Assembly: GCA_900550615.1 (NCBI GenBank)
Contig: URSX01000042.1
Coordinates: 1-13,978, forward strand
Length of the DNA: 13,978 nucleotides
Reading direction: 5' to 3'
Origin: an uncultured Eubacteriales bacterium
Lineage (GTDB): Bacteria > Bacillota > Clostridia > Oscillospirales > Oscillospiraceae
In this document: piece by piece, positions 8,031 through 13,852 of the stretch
How the letters are laid out: each line of letters begins with the position of its first letter
How positions within the stretch are numbered: the first letter of the stretch is position 1
The notes under the pieces: generated by a model
Database searches by the model: none
What the model saw: only the letters and a program-made list of their open reading frames with translations
What the model was told of the DNA's origin: nothing
Translations under genes and position numbers: made by a program

Positions 8031-8389
8031 ATGAGCAGATCAGACGGTCGCGGGGACAAAGGCGAAAGCCTGTCCATGAGGAAAGTCCGGGCTCCGCAGG
8101 GCAAGGATAACGGGTAACGCCCGCCGAAGGCGACTTCAGGAAAAGTGCAACAGAGATATACCGCCGGCTGCGGCGATTGTGGTGCAGCCGGTAAGGGTGG
8201 AAAGGCGAGGTAAGAGCTCACCCGACGGCGTGTGAAAGCGTCCGTCGCTGTAAACTCTATCCGGAGCAACACCGGTATGGGAGCAACAGGTCGGCCCGGC
8301 CGCTCCCGAGGTGGCTGGAGCGTACCGGCAACGGTGCGCCTAGATAGATGACCGTATGATAACAGAACCCGGCTTATAGATCTGCTCAT
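8031..8389 (+). ncRNA. rnpB: RNase P RNA, bacterial type A
   Basis: Catalytic RNA that cuts the 5' leader from tRNA precursors, working with the RnpA protein. The diagnostic conserved blocks are present: GAGGAAAGTCCGGGCTCC from 8078 and its P4 partner CAGAACCCGGCTTA ending at 8376. Stems can be drawn directly: P1 pairs 8031-8041 with 8379-8389, P2 pairs 8044-8049 with 8350-8355, and P3 is the hairpin 8054-8075 with a GAAA tetraloop. The internal blocks (AGTGCAACAGAGA, GTAAACTC, GGAGCAA, GCCTAGATAGATGA) follow the order seen in Escherichia coli type A RNA, and the L15 GGT that binds the tRNA CCA end is at 8289-8291. Ends are set by the P1 stem, so they may be off by a base or two. The frame crossing this region on the minus strand is not a gene. 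Confidence 0.97.
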
Positions 8390-8393
8390 AAAA

Positions 8394-8429
8394 CAGCCGT
8401 TTGCGTGTATCGCATTCGGCTGCTTTTTT
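8394..8429 (+). terminator. rnpB intrinsic terminator
   Basis: CAGCCG (8394-8399) pairs with CGGCTG (8417-8422). Inside, TGCG (8402-8405) pairs with CGCA (8411-8414), with a 2x2 TT/TT internal loop between the stems. A run of six T follows at 8424-8429 and five more after one G. It begins five bases after the P1 stem, a classic arrangement for rnpB. The remaining 8430-8537 holds nothing I can identify. Confidence 0.9.
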
Positions 8430-8537
8430 GTTTTTCTCCCCTCTTCCGCACCACCTGTATCCCCTTATTGCCGCCAATTTGTGTATGTTTAACAATCCAG
8501 AGTTCTATTTTTGTGCAGTATTTGTAATTATTACTTC

Positions 8538-8566
8538 TTTACATTATCACGCTAAAGTGGTAGTAT
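8538..8566 (+). promoter_or_regulatory. Sigma-A-type promoter of the amino acid ABC operon
   Basis: TTTACA (8538-8543) and TAGTAT (8561-8566) are 17 bases apart, in a locally AT-rich stretch. Transcription would start near 8573, with a leader of about 60 bases, too short for a T-box or a known amino acid riboswitch. No operator is evident. Confidence 0.65.
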
Positions 8567-8632
8567 GATAGTGCAATAAGAAATCAGTCGGCACACAGAC
8601 CGGCTAAAGAAAAAGAAAAGGAGAAAACAGCA

Positions 8633-9457
8633 ATGAAGAATCTGAAGAAAACCCTGTGCCTGCTGCTGGCAGTGCTGATGACCGTTTCCCTGCTGGCCGG
8701 CTGTGGCAGCAAGAAGGCTGACGGAGACACCGACAAGAACACAGACAAGAAGACCCTGGTGGTGGGCATCGACGCTGAGTATCCCCCCTTCAGCTATCTG
8801 GGTAACGACGGCAACTACACCGGCTTTGACATTGAGGTCGCACAGGCGGCTTGCGATCAGCTGGGCTGGGAGATGAAGGTCTTCCCTGTCAACTGGGAGC
8901 AGAAGCTGGTGCAGCTGGATGCCAAGGAGTGCGACTGCATCTGGTCCGGCATGACCATCTTGGATAGCATGAAGGAAGCCGGTTATACCCTCTCCGCCCC
9001 CTACTATGACAACACCCAGGTCATCATGGTCAAGGAAGGCAGCGACATCAAGTCCTCTGCTGATCTGGCCGGTAAGGTCGTAGCCGTGCAGCTGGGCACC
9101 TCCGGCGACAGCCTCCTCGGTGAGAAGGGCGACCTGGCGTCCCTGACCGCCACTTTCAAGGATCTGGTCCGCTGCGACAGCTTCCTCAAGTGCTTCACTG
9201 AGCTGGGCGGCGGCGCCGTGGATGCGGTGATCGTGGATAAGCCCGTGGCCACTTCCTACGCCGATAAAAACGCCGGCTTCACCGTCCTCAGCGAGGAGCT
9301 GGGCGCCGAGCAGTACGGCATCGCCTTCCGTGCCGCTGACAAGGAGCTGTGCTCTTCCATAGAGGGTGCCGTCAAGACCCTGGTGGACAACGGCACCTAT
9401 GCCAAGATCGCCGAGAAGTATCCCGACATCGCCAACAACCTCCTGTTTCTGAACTGA
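8633..9457 (+). CDS. Polar amino acid ABC transporter, substrate-binding lipoprotein
   Basis: The receptor of an importer: it captures an amino acid outside the membrane and delivers it to the permease encoded downstream. The 274 residues begin with a lipoprotein signal peptide (basic N-terminus, hydrophobic core to about residue 20, lipobox L21-A22-G23-C24), then a Ser/Gly/Lys/Asp-rich linker. A family 3 solute-binding domain follows, recognisable from VVGIDAEYPPFSY, GNYTGFDIEVAQAAC, VAVQLGTSGDSL and the hinge region AVDAVIVDKPVA. Length is normal. The ATG has AAAGGAG with 9 bases of spacing. It is the first gene of a three-gene operon, followed by a hairpin that may favour receptor mRNA. 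The substrate (glutamine, glutamate, cystine, arginine and others are possible) cannot be fixed from sequence by eye. Confidence 0.93.
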   Translation: MKNLKKTLCLLLAVLMTVSLLAGCGSKKADGDTDKNTDKKTLVVGIDAEYPPFSYLGNDGNYTGFDIEVAQAACDQLGWEMKVFPVNWEQKLVQLDAKECDCIWSGMTILDSMKEAGYTLSAPYYDNTQVIMVKEGSDIKSSADLAGKVVAVQLGTSGDSLLGEKGDLASLTATFKDLVRCDSFLKCFTELGGGAVDAVIVDKPVATSYADKNAGFTVLSEELGAEQYGIAFRAADKELCSSIEGAVKTLVDNGTYAKIAEKYPDIANNLLFLN

Positions 9458-9494
9458 GCGCCATCTGCTGCATAGAAAAGTAATCTACGCACCT

Positions 9495-9524
9495 CCCGGA
9501 AGCCTCCCCTGCGGGGCTTCCGGG
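9495..9524 (+). other. Intercistronic hairpin after the receptor gene
   Basis: A perfect 10-bp stem (9495-9504 with 9515-9524) with a 10-base loop lies between the receptor stop and the permease ribosome binding site. No T-run follows, so it is unlikely to be a full terminator. In other binding-protein transporters, structures placed here slow 3'-to-5' decay of the upstream message and raise receptor levels relative to the membrane parts; that role is inferred here. Confidence 0.7.
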
Positions 9525-9557
9525 CTCGTGTGCCTACTATAGAGTTGAGGAGAGACT

Positions 9558-10208
9558 ATGACATTATCCACCATGATCCTGAAAATGTGCGAGGGCCTGG
9601 GCAACACCTGCGCCATTTTCTTCCTGACCCTGCTGTTTTCCCTGCCCCTTGGCATGCTGTTTGCCCTGCTGCGCATGAGCAAGAATAAGGTCGTGTCCTC
9701 TGTGATGCGCTTTATCATCTCCGTTCTGCGCGGCACTCCCCTGATGCTGCAGCTCCTGGCGGTCACCTATGGTCCCCACTATCTGTTCGACGGCATGGGC
9801 GTAGCGCGGAATAAGCTCATTCCCGTGGTCATCGCCTTTGCCATCAACTATGCCGCCTACTTCGCGGAAATTTACCGCGGCGGTATTGATTCCATGCCCG
9901 TGGGCCAGTATGAGGCCGCCGGTGTCCTGGGCTATACCAAGATTCAGACCTTCATGCGTATCATTCTGCCCCAGGTGGTCAAGCGCATTATGCCCAGCAT
10001 CACCAATGAGGTGGTCACCCTGGTGAAGGACACCTCCATCGCCTTCTGCGTGTCCTACGAGGAGTTGTTCACCATCGGCAAGATGATTGCCAACTCTCTG
10101 ACCAGCTTTACTCCTTTCATTATTGCGGGTATTTTCTACTTCCTGTTTAACGGCATCGTAGATGTGGTCATGGGCCGCATCGAAAAGCGGATGGATTATT
10201 ATCAATAA
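9558..10208 (+). CDS. Polar amino acid ABC transporter, permease
   Basis: The membrane channel of the importer, 216 residues, of the His/Glu/Gln/Arg/opine family. Hydrophobic segments are seen at about 18-40 (CAIFFLTLLFSLPLGMLFALL), 50-70, 85-105 and 185-205. The RGTPLMLQLLAVTYG stretch (59-73) is typical of the family, and the EAA loop that contacts the ATPase is clear at about 116-130 (SMPVGQYEAAGVLGY). The ATG has GAGGAG 5-6 bases upstream. The downstream ATPase gene starts 14 bases after the stop. As only one permease gene is present, the channel is presumably a homodimer. Confidence 0.95.
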   Translation: MTLSTMILKMCEGLGNTCAIFFLTLLFSLPLGMLFALLRMSKNKVVSSVMRFIISVLRGTPLMLQLLAVTYGPHYLFDGMGVARNKLIPVVIAFAINYAAYFAEIYRGGIDSMPVGQYEAAGVLGYTKIQTFMRIILPQVVKRIMPSITNEVVTLVKDTSIAFCVSYEELFTIGKMIANSLTSFTPFIIAGIFYFLFNGIVDVVMGRIEKRMDYYQ

Positions 10209-10222
10209 GGGGGCTGCGAGAA

Positions 10223-10993
10223 ATGAACGTATTGGAAATCAAAAATGTAAAAAAGAGCTTCAACGACTCCCAGCTCCATGTTCTCAAGGACATCAGCCTC
10301 ACTGTGGCCCAGGGCGAGGTGGTAGCTATCATCGGCCCCTCCGGCAGCGGCAAGTCCACCCTCCTGCGCTGCGCCACGTTGCTCACGGAGATGGACAGCG
10401 GCGATCTGCTTTATTCCGGCGACTATGCCGCTAAAACCAATGAGCAGGGCGTGGCCGTATACGCCGATAAGCAGCAGCTGAAAAAAATCCGCAGCCGCTT
10501 CGGTCTGGTGTTTCAGAACTTTAACCTTTTTCCCCACTTCTCGGTACTGAAGAATCTCACGGATGCGCCCATCCAGGTCCTGGGCCGCAGTAAGGAGGAG
10601 GCAGAGAAAAAGGCCATGTCCCTGCTGGAGAAAATGGGTCTTGCGGACAAGGCGGACTCCTATCCCTGTCAGCTCTCCGGCGGTCAGCAGCAGCGGGTGG
10701 CCATTGCCCGTGCTCTGGCTATGGAGCCGGAGATCCTGTTTTTCGATGAGCCCACCTCCGCTTTGGACCCGGAGCTCACCGGTGAGATTCTCAAGGTCAT
10801 CCGCCAGCTGGCTGAGGAGCACATGACCATGGTCATCGTTACCCACGAGATGAGCTTCGCCCGGGATGTGGCCGACCGCGTCATCTTCATGGATGGCGGC
10901 GTCATTGTGGAGCAGGGCGACCCCAAGGAGGTCATCTCCAACCCCAAGGAGGAGCGCACCCGGCAGTTCCTCTCCCGCTTTGCCCAGCACTGA
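10223..10993 (+). CDS. Polar amino acid ABC transporter, ATP-binding protein
   Basis: Powers import by ATP hydrolysis at the inner face of the membrane as a dimer. The 256 residues contain every ABC motif: Walker A GPSGSGKST at 38-46, Q-loop VFQNFNLFPH at 96-105, signature LSGGQQQRVAIARA at 151-164, Walker B ILFFDEPTSALD at 171-182 and the switch histidine H208 in IVTHEM. It is close to GlnQ/HisP-type proteins. A segment between Walker A and the Q-loop (about 66-88, including DKQQLKKIR) is slightly longer than in GlnQ. The ATG has AAGGGGG with 9 bases of spacing. The gene ends 12 bases before a strong terminator hairpin. Confidence 0.96.
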   Translation: MNVLEIKNVKKSFNDSQLHVLKDISLTVAQGEVVAIIGPSGSGKSTLLRCATLLTEMDSGDLLYSGDYAAKTNEQGVAVYADKQQLKKIRSRFGLVFQNFNLFPHFSVLKNLTDAPIQVLGRSKEEAEKKAMSLLEKMGLADKADSYPCQLSGGQQQRVAIARALAMEPEILFFDEPTSALDPELTGEILKVIRQLAEEHMTMVIVTHEMSFARDVADRVIFMDGGVIVEQGDPKEVISNPKEERTRQFLSRFAQH

Positions 10994-11003
10994 TCTGTCA
11001 TGT

Positions 11004-11040
11004 AAAAAGCGCCCGATGTCATTGCTGCATCGGGCGCTTT
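11004..11040. terminator. Bidirectional terminator between converging operons
   Basis: A perfect 13-bp stem (11006-11018 with 11028-11040) with a 9-base loop lies between the ABC ATPase (plus) and the SipL-like gene (minus). It ends with TTT on the plus strand and TTTTT on the minus strand, so it can stop transcription from both sides. The T-run is stronger for the minus-strand operon. Confidence 0.85.
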
Positions 11041-11084
11041 CATCTGCCTTAAAATCGAAAATTTTTTCAGTGCGTCGGTCTTCC

Positions 11085-12575
11085 CTATACCTTCAGCACA
11101 GGCACCAGGAGCATTCCCTCCGGCAGCGTGTCGTCCTCCATCTGGTTGCATTGGCGGATGGCGCTTTCGCTGCTGCCATGCCGCTTGGCAATGTCCCACA
11201 GGCACTCCCCCGCTGACGGGCGGCACAGGATCAGCGACGGCTTCGGCTGTGAATCATCCTCAGTGATCTCTTCCACGGCGGATACCGTCCGCAGCTCCAC
11301 AGGCTCACTCACAGCGCCGCTGAAGCTCACCGGTACCCGCACCTGGCAGCTCCCGGCGTTCCCTCTCATCTCCGCGATTCCGCTGCTGACCCATGCGATA
11401 TCCGGACAGCCCTCCATTTCCACGCTGATTTCCCGGCTGCGTTCAGCCGTAATGGGCGCGTCGTTCTCATCCTGGTACAGCAGCCGCATCCGCACCGTAG
11501 TGGAAAGCTCCGACCTTCCCCCTTCACACCGGGTGATCACGCTGCCGCAGTCTAAAGCCGTGACATAGGCAAACAGCGAGCCCCTGCCGGACTCCAATCG
11601 TTCCTCTGCCCACTCCTGCACACACACTGGTCTGCTGCGCTGCGTGACCGTCACAGTTTCAGTCTCAGTTTTTGATTTACAGAAAGTGCTGTAAAGGTCA
11701 GAAACATAACAGATATTTCGCTTCTGATAGGAAAAAACCTGCAGCGTAATACGAGCTGTCAGACTCATACGGCAGCCATTTTCTCCCCGCACCAGCCGTA
11801 TGTCCCATTCCGCCGTGTCCGCGTCAACCTGTATTTGGCAGTCGCTGCCCACAGCCATTCCATCCAGAATCTGCGAAAACGGCACTGTCTGCACGATCCC
11901 CTGCAGCTTGCGGTCGCCCGTGCGCACCAGGGCTGAGATGTCCATCTCCCCCTTCACAGCCAGTTTGCTGCCAATGATCTGGCAGCTTGTGGTCCGGGGG
12001 ATCACCTGGCTTAGGAGGATCTCCTCAGCGCCGCTGTTTCCCATGTCAAATTCCTGCGCCGTGGTGCAGCTTCGCTCCTCCACCGCAGACAGGAGGGACA
12101 GCTCCCGATTCATCTTCCGCAGCTGAAGACCTTTTCCCTCCGCCCCGCAGCACAGGCGCAGGGTCTTGCGGCCATATCCCAGTACGGTCATCTCCGGGAT
12201 AACCCGCAGGTAAATTTTTCTCCCCGTAACGGGCTTTGCCTCGCACAGCAGCAGCCTGCTATGTATCTGCAGCAGCTGGCACTCCCGCAGCTTCGGATCG
12301 CTGAGCTCACAGGTAAAGGGCACCATGACGGTCACGCTTTGCAACCCATCTGATTCCTCAGACAGATACAGCACACTCACCCTGACCTCGCCCCGCACGA
12401 TTCCCTCTCCGGGCTGCTTTTCCCGCACCAGCAGCTGCCCTGCGGCATCCAGAATTCTCGATGCCGTGGCGCAGTAATCCGGCAGTGTTGTCTCCATGGC
12501 CTCCTCGTGGGTCGTGACCGCCTTCATCAATAGGTCGCAGCACTGCAGCTGCTCAAATTTCAGTTCTGTATCCAC
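11085..12575 (-). CDS. sipL: SPOCS (DUF3794) and LysM domain protein, SipL-like spore coat protein
   Basis: Predicted mother-cell protein of spore coat assembly. In Clostridioides difficile, SipL binds the coat ATPase SpoIVA through its LysM domain and is needed to place coat around the forespore. Here 496 residues contain repeated beta-rich SPOCS/DUF3794 segments (about 30-92, 187-240 and 327-392) and a C-terminal LysM domain at about 450-495 (GECLWDIAKRHGSS, with the final EGMLLVPVLKV). The overall plan matches SipL; other Clostridia carry paralogues of similar layout, so orthology is likely rather than certain. An in-frame GTG at 12584 abuts the Shine-Dalgarno, so GTG at 12575 (GAGAGG, 9 bases of spacing) is preferred. 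It follows a spoVM-like mini-gene by 55 bases and faces a shared terminator. Confidence 0.82.
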   Translation of the reverse strand: MDTELKFEQLQCCDLLMKAVTTHEEAMETTLPDYCATASRILDAAGQLLVREKQPGEGIVRGEVRVSVLYLSEESDGLQSVTVMVPFTCELSDPKLRECQLLQIHSRLLLCEAKPVTGRKIYLRVIPEMTVLGYGRKTLRLCCGAEGKGLQLRKMNRELSLLSAVEERSCTTAQEFDMGNSGAEEILLSQVIPRTTSCQIIGSKLAVKGEMDISALVRTGDRKLQGIVQTVPFSQILDGMAVGSDCQIQVDADTAEWDIRLVRGENGCRMSLTARITLQVFSYQKRNICYVSDLYSTFCKSKTETETVTVTQRSRPVCVQEWAEERLESGRGSLFAYVTALDCGSVITRCEGGRSELSTTVRMRLLYQDENDAPITAERSREISVEMEGCPDIAWVSSGIAEMRGNAGSCQVRVPVSFSGAVSEPVELRTVSAVEEITEDDSQPKPSLILCRPSAGECLWDIAKRHGSSESAIRQCNQMEDDTLPEGMLLVPVLKV

Positions 12576-12592
12576 CGATATCACCCTCTCAT

Positions 12593-12600
12593 ATTGTATC
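12593..12600 (-). promoter_or_regulatory. Weak candidate sigma-E -10 box before the SipL-like gene
   Basis: The minus strand reads GATACAAT, 7 of 8 bases of the sigma-E -10 CATACAnT. It lies between the spoVM-like gene and the SipL-like start. No recognisable -35 is present at the right distance, and the transcript would begin almost at the ribosome binding site, so the gene may instead be read from further upstream. Confidence 0.25.
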
Positions 12601-12630
12601 CTGCATCATTCTATGAGAGGCGCCGCACTC

Positions 12631-12705
12631 CTATTCCTTTCCGCAGAATAAGCAGCGCAGGATCCCCCGCAAAAAAGCCGGTGCCTTCCAAACGATGATC
12701 TTCAT
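12631..12705 (-). CDS. spoVM: SpoVM-like 24-residue sporulation peptide
   Basis: SpoVM is a tiny amphipathic helix that sits on the convex outer forespore membrane and anchors SpoIVA, the first coat layer. The reading frame here encodes 24 residues starting MKIIVWKAPAFLRG and ending LFCGKE. Compared with the 26-residue Bacillus subtilis SpoVM as I remember it, identities fall at M1, K2, K7, P9, F11, L12, G14, I15 and R17; P9 is known to matter for curvature recognition. A purine-rich Shine-Dalgarno (GGGGGAG) directly precedes the ATG. It begins 13 bases after the 50-residue gene and lies upstream of the SipL-like gene, with rsgA and a kinase gene further upstream, as near Bacillus spoVM. Two cysteines (C18, C21) are unlike the Bacillus peptide. 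Automated callers usually skip genes this short. Confidence 0.85.
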   Translation of the reverse strand: MKIIVWKAPAFLRGILRCLFCGKE

Positions 12706-12718
12706 TTTCTCCCCCCCC

Positions 12719-12871
12719 TCAGTGTCTCAGGCAGCATATACCGCATGCGATCAGCAAAAAAGCAACAATAAACATCAGACATCCCACCGGGAATATAGCG
12801 GCGACGAGGATCCCCAGGCCCAGAGCCAGTGCGCAGACGCCGATTCCTCTCCCGCAGTTCCACCGCCTCAT
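12719..12871 (-). CDS. Small Cys-rich two-helix membrane protein, function unknown
   Basis: I do not recognise this 50-residue protein. It begins MRRWNCGRGI, then two hydrophobic stretches, about 11-27 and 31-47, separated by a P28-V29-G30 turn, suggesting a membrane hairpin with a positive N-terminus. Cysteines are at 6, 13, 31, 43, 46 and 47: six in 50 residues, including adjacent C46-C47 near the C-terminus. The start is well supported: AGGAGGG (12877-12883) sits 5 bases before the ATG. It lies downstream of the rsgA terminator and 13 bases before the spoVM-like gene, so it is likely co-transcribed with sporulation genes. A TATACT at 12892-12897 could be a -10, but there is no good -35. 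Chance is unlikely given the ribosome binding site and coherent hydrophobic pattern, but homologue conservation is untested. Confidence 0.75.
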   Translation of the reverse strand: MRRWNCGRGIGVCALALGLGILVAAIFPVGCLMFIVAFLLIACGICCLRH

Positions 12872-12927
12872 AATAACCCTCCTCTATCAGCAGTATACGC
12901 GCCTATGCCCTCATTGGTTCCCATGAG

Positions 12928-12968
12928 AAAAGCACCGCCGCTTCCGGAGACGGAAACAGCGGTGCTTT
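12928..12968 (-). terminator. Terminator after rsgA
   Basis: A 10-bp stem (12929-12938 with 12959-12968) continues inward through a second stem, TTCCG (12942-12946) with CGGAA (12951-12955), closed by a GAGA loop. On the minus strand it ends in TTTT. It starts 2 bases after the rsgA stop and separates rsgA from the two mini-genes, implying that these have their own promoter or depend on read-through. Confidence 0.8.
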
Positions 12969-12970
12969 CT

Positions 12971-13852
12971 TCACTTTTTGTCCCACGGGCGGAGATCCTT
13001 GACCTCCTCCCACAGCCGCACATAGCTCCTGTGGCGCTCCCGGGGAATGGCTCCATCCTGCACAGCCTGCAGCACGGCGCATCCTTTTTCCTTAATATGC
13101 CTGCATCCCACAAAGCGGCACTGTCCAAGATACGGCTTAAACTCCGGAAAAGTCTCCGGCAGACGGGCCTGCAGCTCCAGATTCAGCTCCTCCGTATCAA
13201 AGGAGGAGAACCCGGGGGTATCAATGACCCATGTGCCGTCCTCCACCTGAAACATCTCCACATGCCGGGTGGTGTGCCGTCCGCGGCCCAGGGCCTGGCT
13301 GACCTCCCCCACCCGCAGGGACAGCGCCGGGCAAAGGCTGTTGAGAATACTGGATTTGCCCACGCCGGAGTTGCCGGTGAATACATTCAGCTTGCCCCGG
13401 ATCTGTGTCCGAAGTGCGTCCATGCCCTCCCCCGTCTCCGCACTGACACGCAGCACCGGGATCGCCGATCTGCTATAGATATCAAACAGCTCGTCAGCCG
13501 GATCCAGATCCGTTTTGTTCAGGCACACCAGCACACCGCAGCCCTTCAGGGCCGCGATGGCCGCAATGCGGTCGATAAGATAGGGATCCGTCACAGGGAT
13601 GGCAGCCGAGGCGATGATGACCAGCTGATCGATGTTGGCAGCCGACGGACGCGCGAAGCAGTTCCTGCGCGGCTCCACCTCCTCCACCAGACCGTCTCCA
13701 TTCCCCAAATCCCGAACCAAGACCCAATCCCCCACAAGGGGGCTGGTCCCCTCCCTGCGGAACTTCCCCTTAGCGCGGCATTGCAGCACCTGCTGCCCCA
13801 CGTTGACATAGTAGAAGCCGCTGAGGGCCTTTTCAATGCGGCCCCGGCTCAA
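12971..13852 (-). CDS. rsgA: Ribosome small subunit biogenesis GTPase RsgA
   Basis: A ribosome-stimulated GTPase that acts late in 30S subunit maturation (CpgA/YloQ in Bacillus). The 293 residues show the family's circularly permuted order: N-terminal OB fold (about 1-70), then G4 NKTD at 112-115, G5 VSAETGEG at 136-143, G1 GNSGVGKS at 160-167, G2 region GRHTT at 191-195 and G3 DTPG at 211-214. A zinc-binding tail follows with C245, C250, H252 and C258. The start is a TTG at 13852, with AGGTGG 7 bases upstream. The resulting N-terminus (RGRIEKALSGFYYV) aligns with family members, so no ATG start is missing. It overlaps the kinase gene by 4 bases (TTGA), a sign of coupled translation. Confidence 0.97.
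   Translation of the reverse strand: MSRGRIEKALSGFYYVNVGQQVLQCRAKGKFRREGTSPLVGDWVLVRDLGNGDGLVEEVEPRRNCFARPSAANIDQLVIIASAAIPVTDPYLIDRIAAIAALKGCGVLVCLNKTDLDPADELFDIYSRSAIPVLRVSAETGEGMDALRTQIRGKLNVFTGNSGVGKSSILNSLCPALSLRVGEVSQALGRGRHTTRHVEMFQVEDGTWVIDTPGFSSFDTEELNLELQARLPETFPEFKPYLGQCRFVGCRHIKEKGCAVLQAVQDGAIPRERHRSYVRLWEEVKDLRPWDKK

Noticed and set aside
6640..8034. 464-codon plus-strand frame opposite murD
   Set aside because: Antisense of murD running through both divergent promoters into the rnpB start.
7784..8389. 201-codon minus-strand frame over rnpB
   Set aside because: It covers the whole RNase P RNA in antisense and the end of murD in another frame; the RNA's conserved blocks explain the sequence.
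8573..8632. Possible riboswitch or T-box in the ABC operon leader
   Set aside because: The leader is only about 60 bases, with no T-box motif, specifier hairpin or terminator/antiterminator pair.
12711..12718. Run of eight C as a possible phase-variation tract for spoVM
   Set aside because: It forms the G-rich Shine-Dalgarno on the minus strand and lies outside both flanking coding frames, so slippage would not shift a frame; it could only change spacing slightly.
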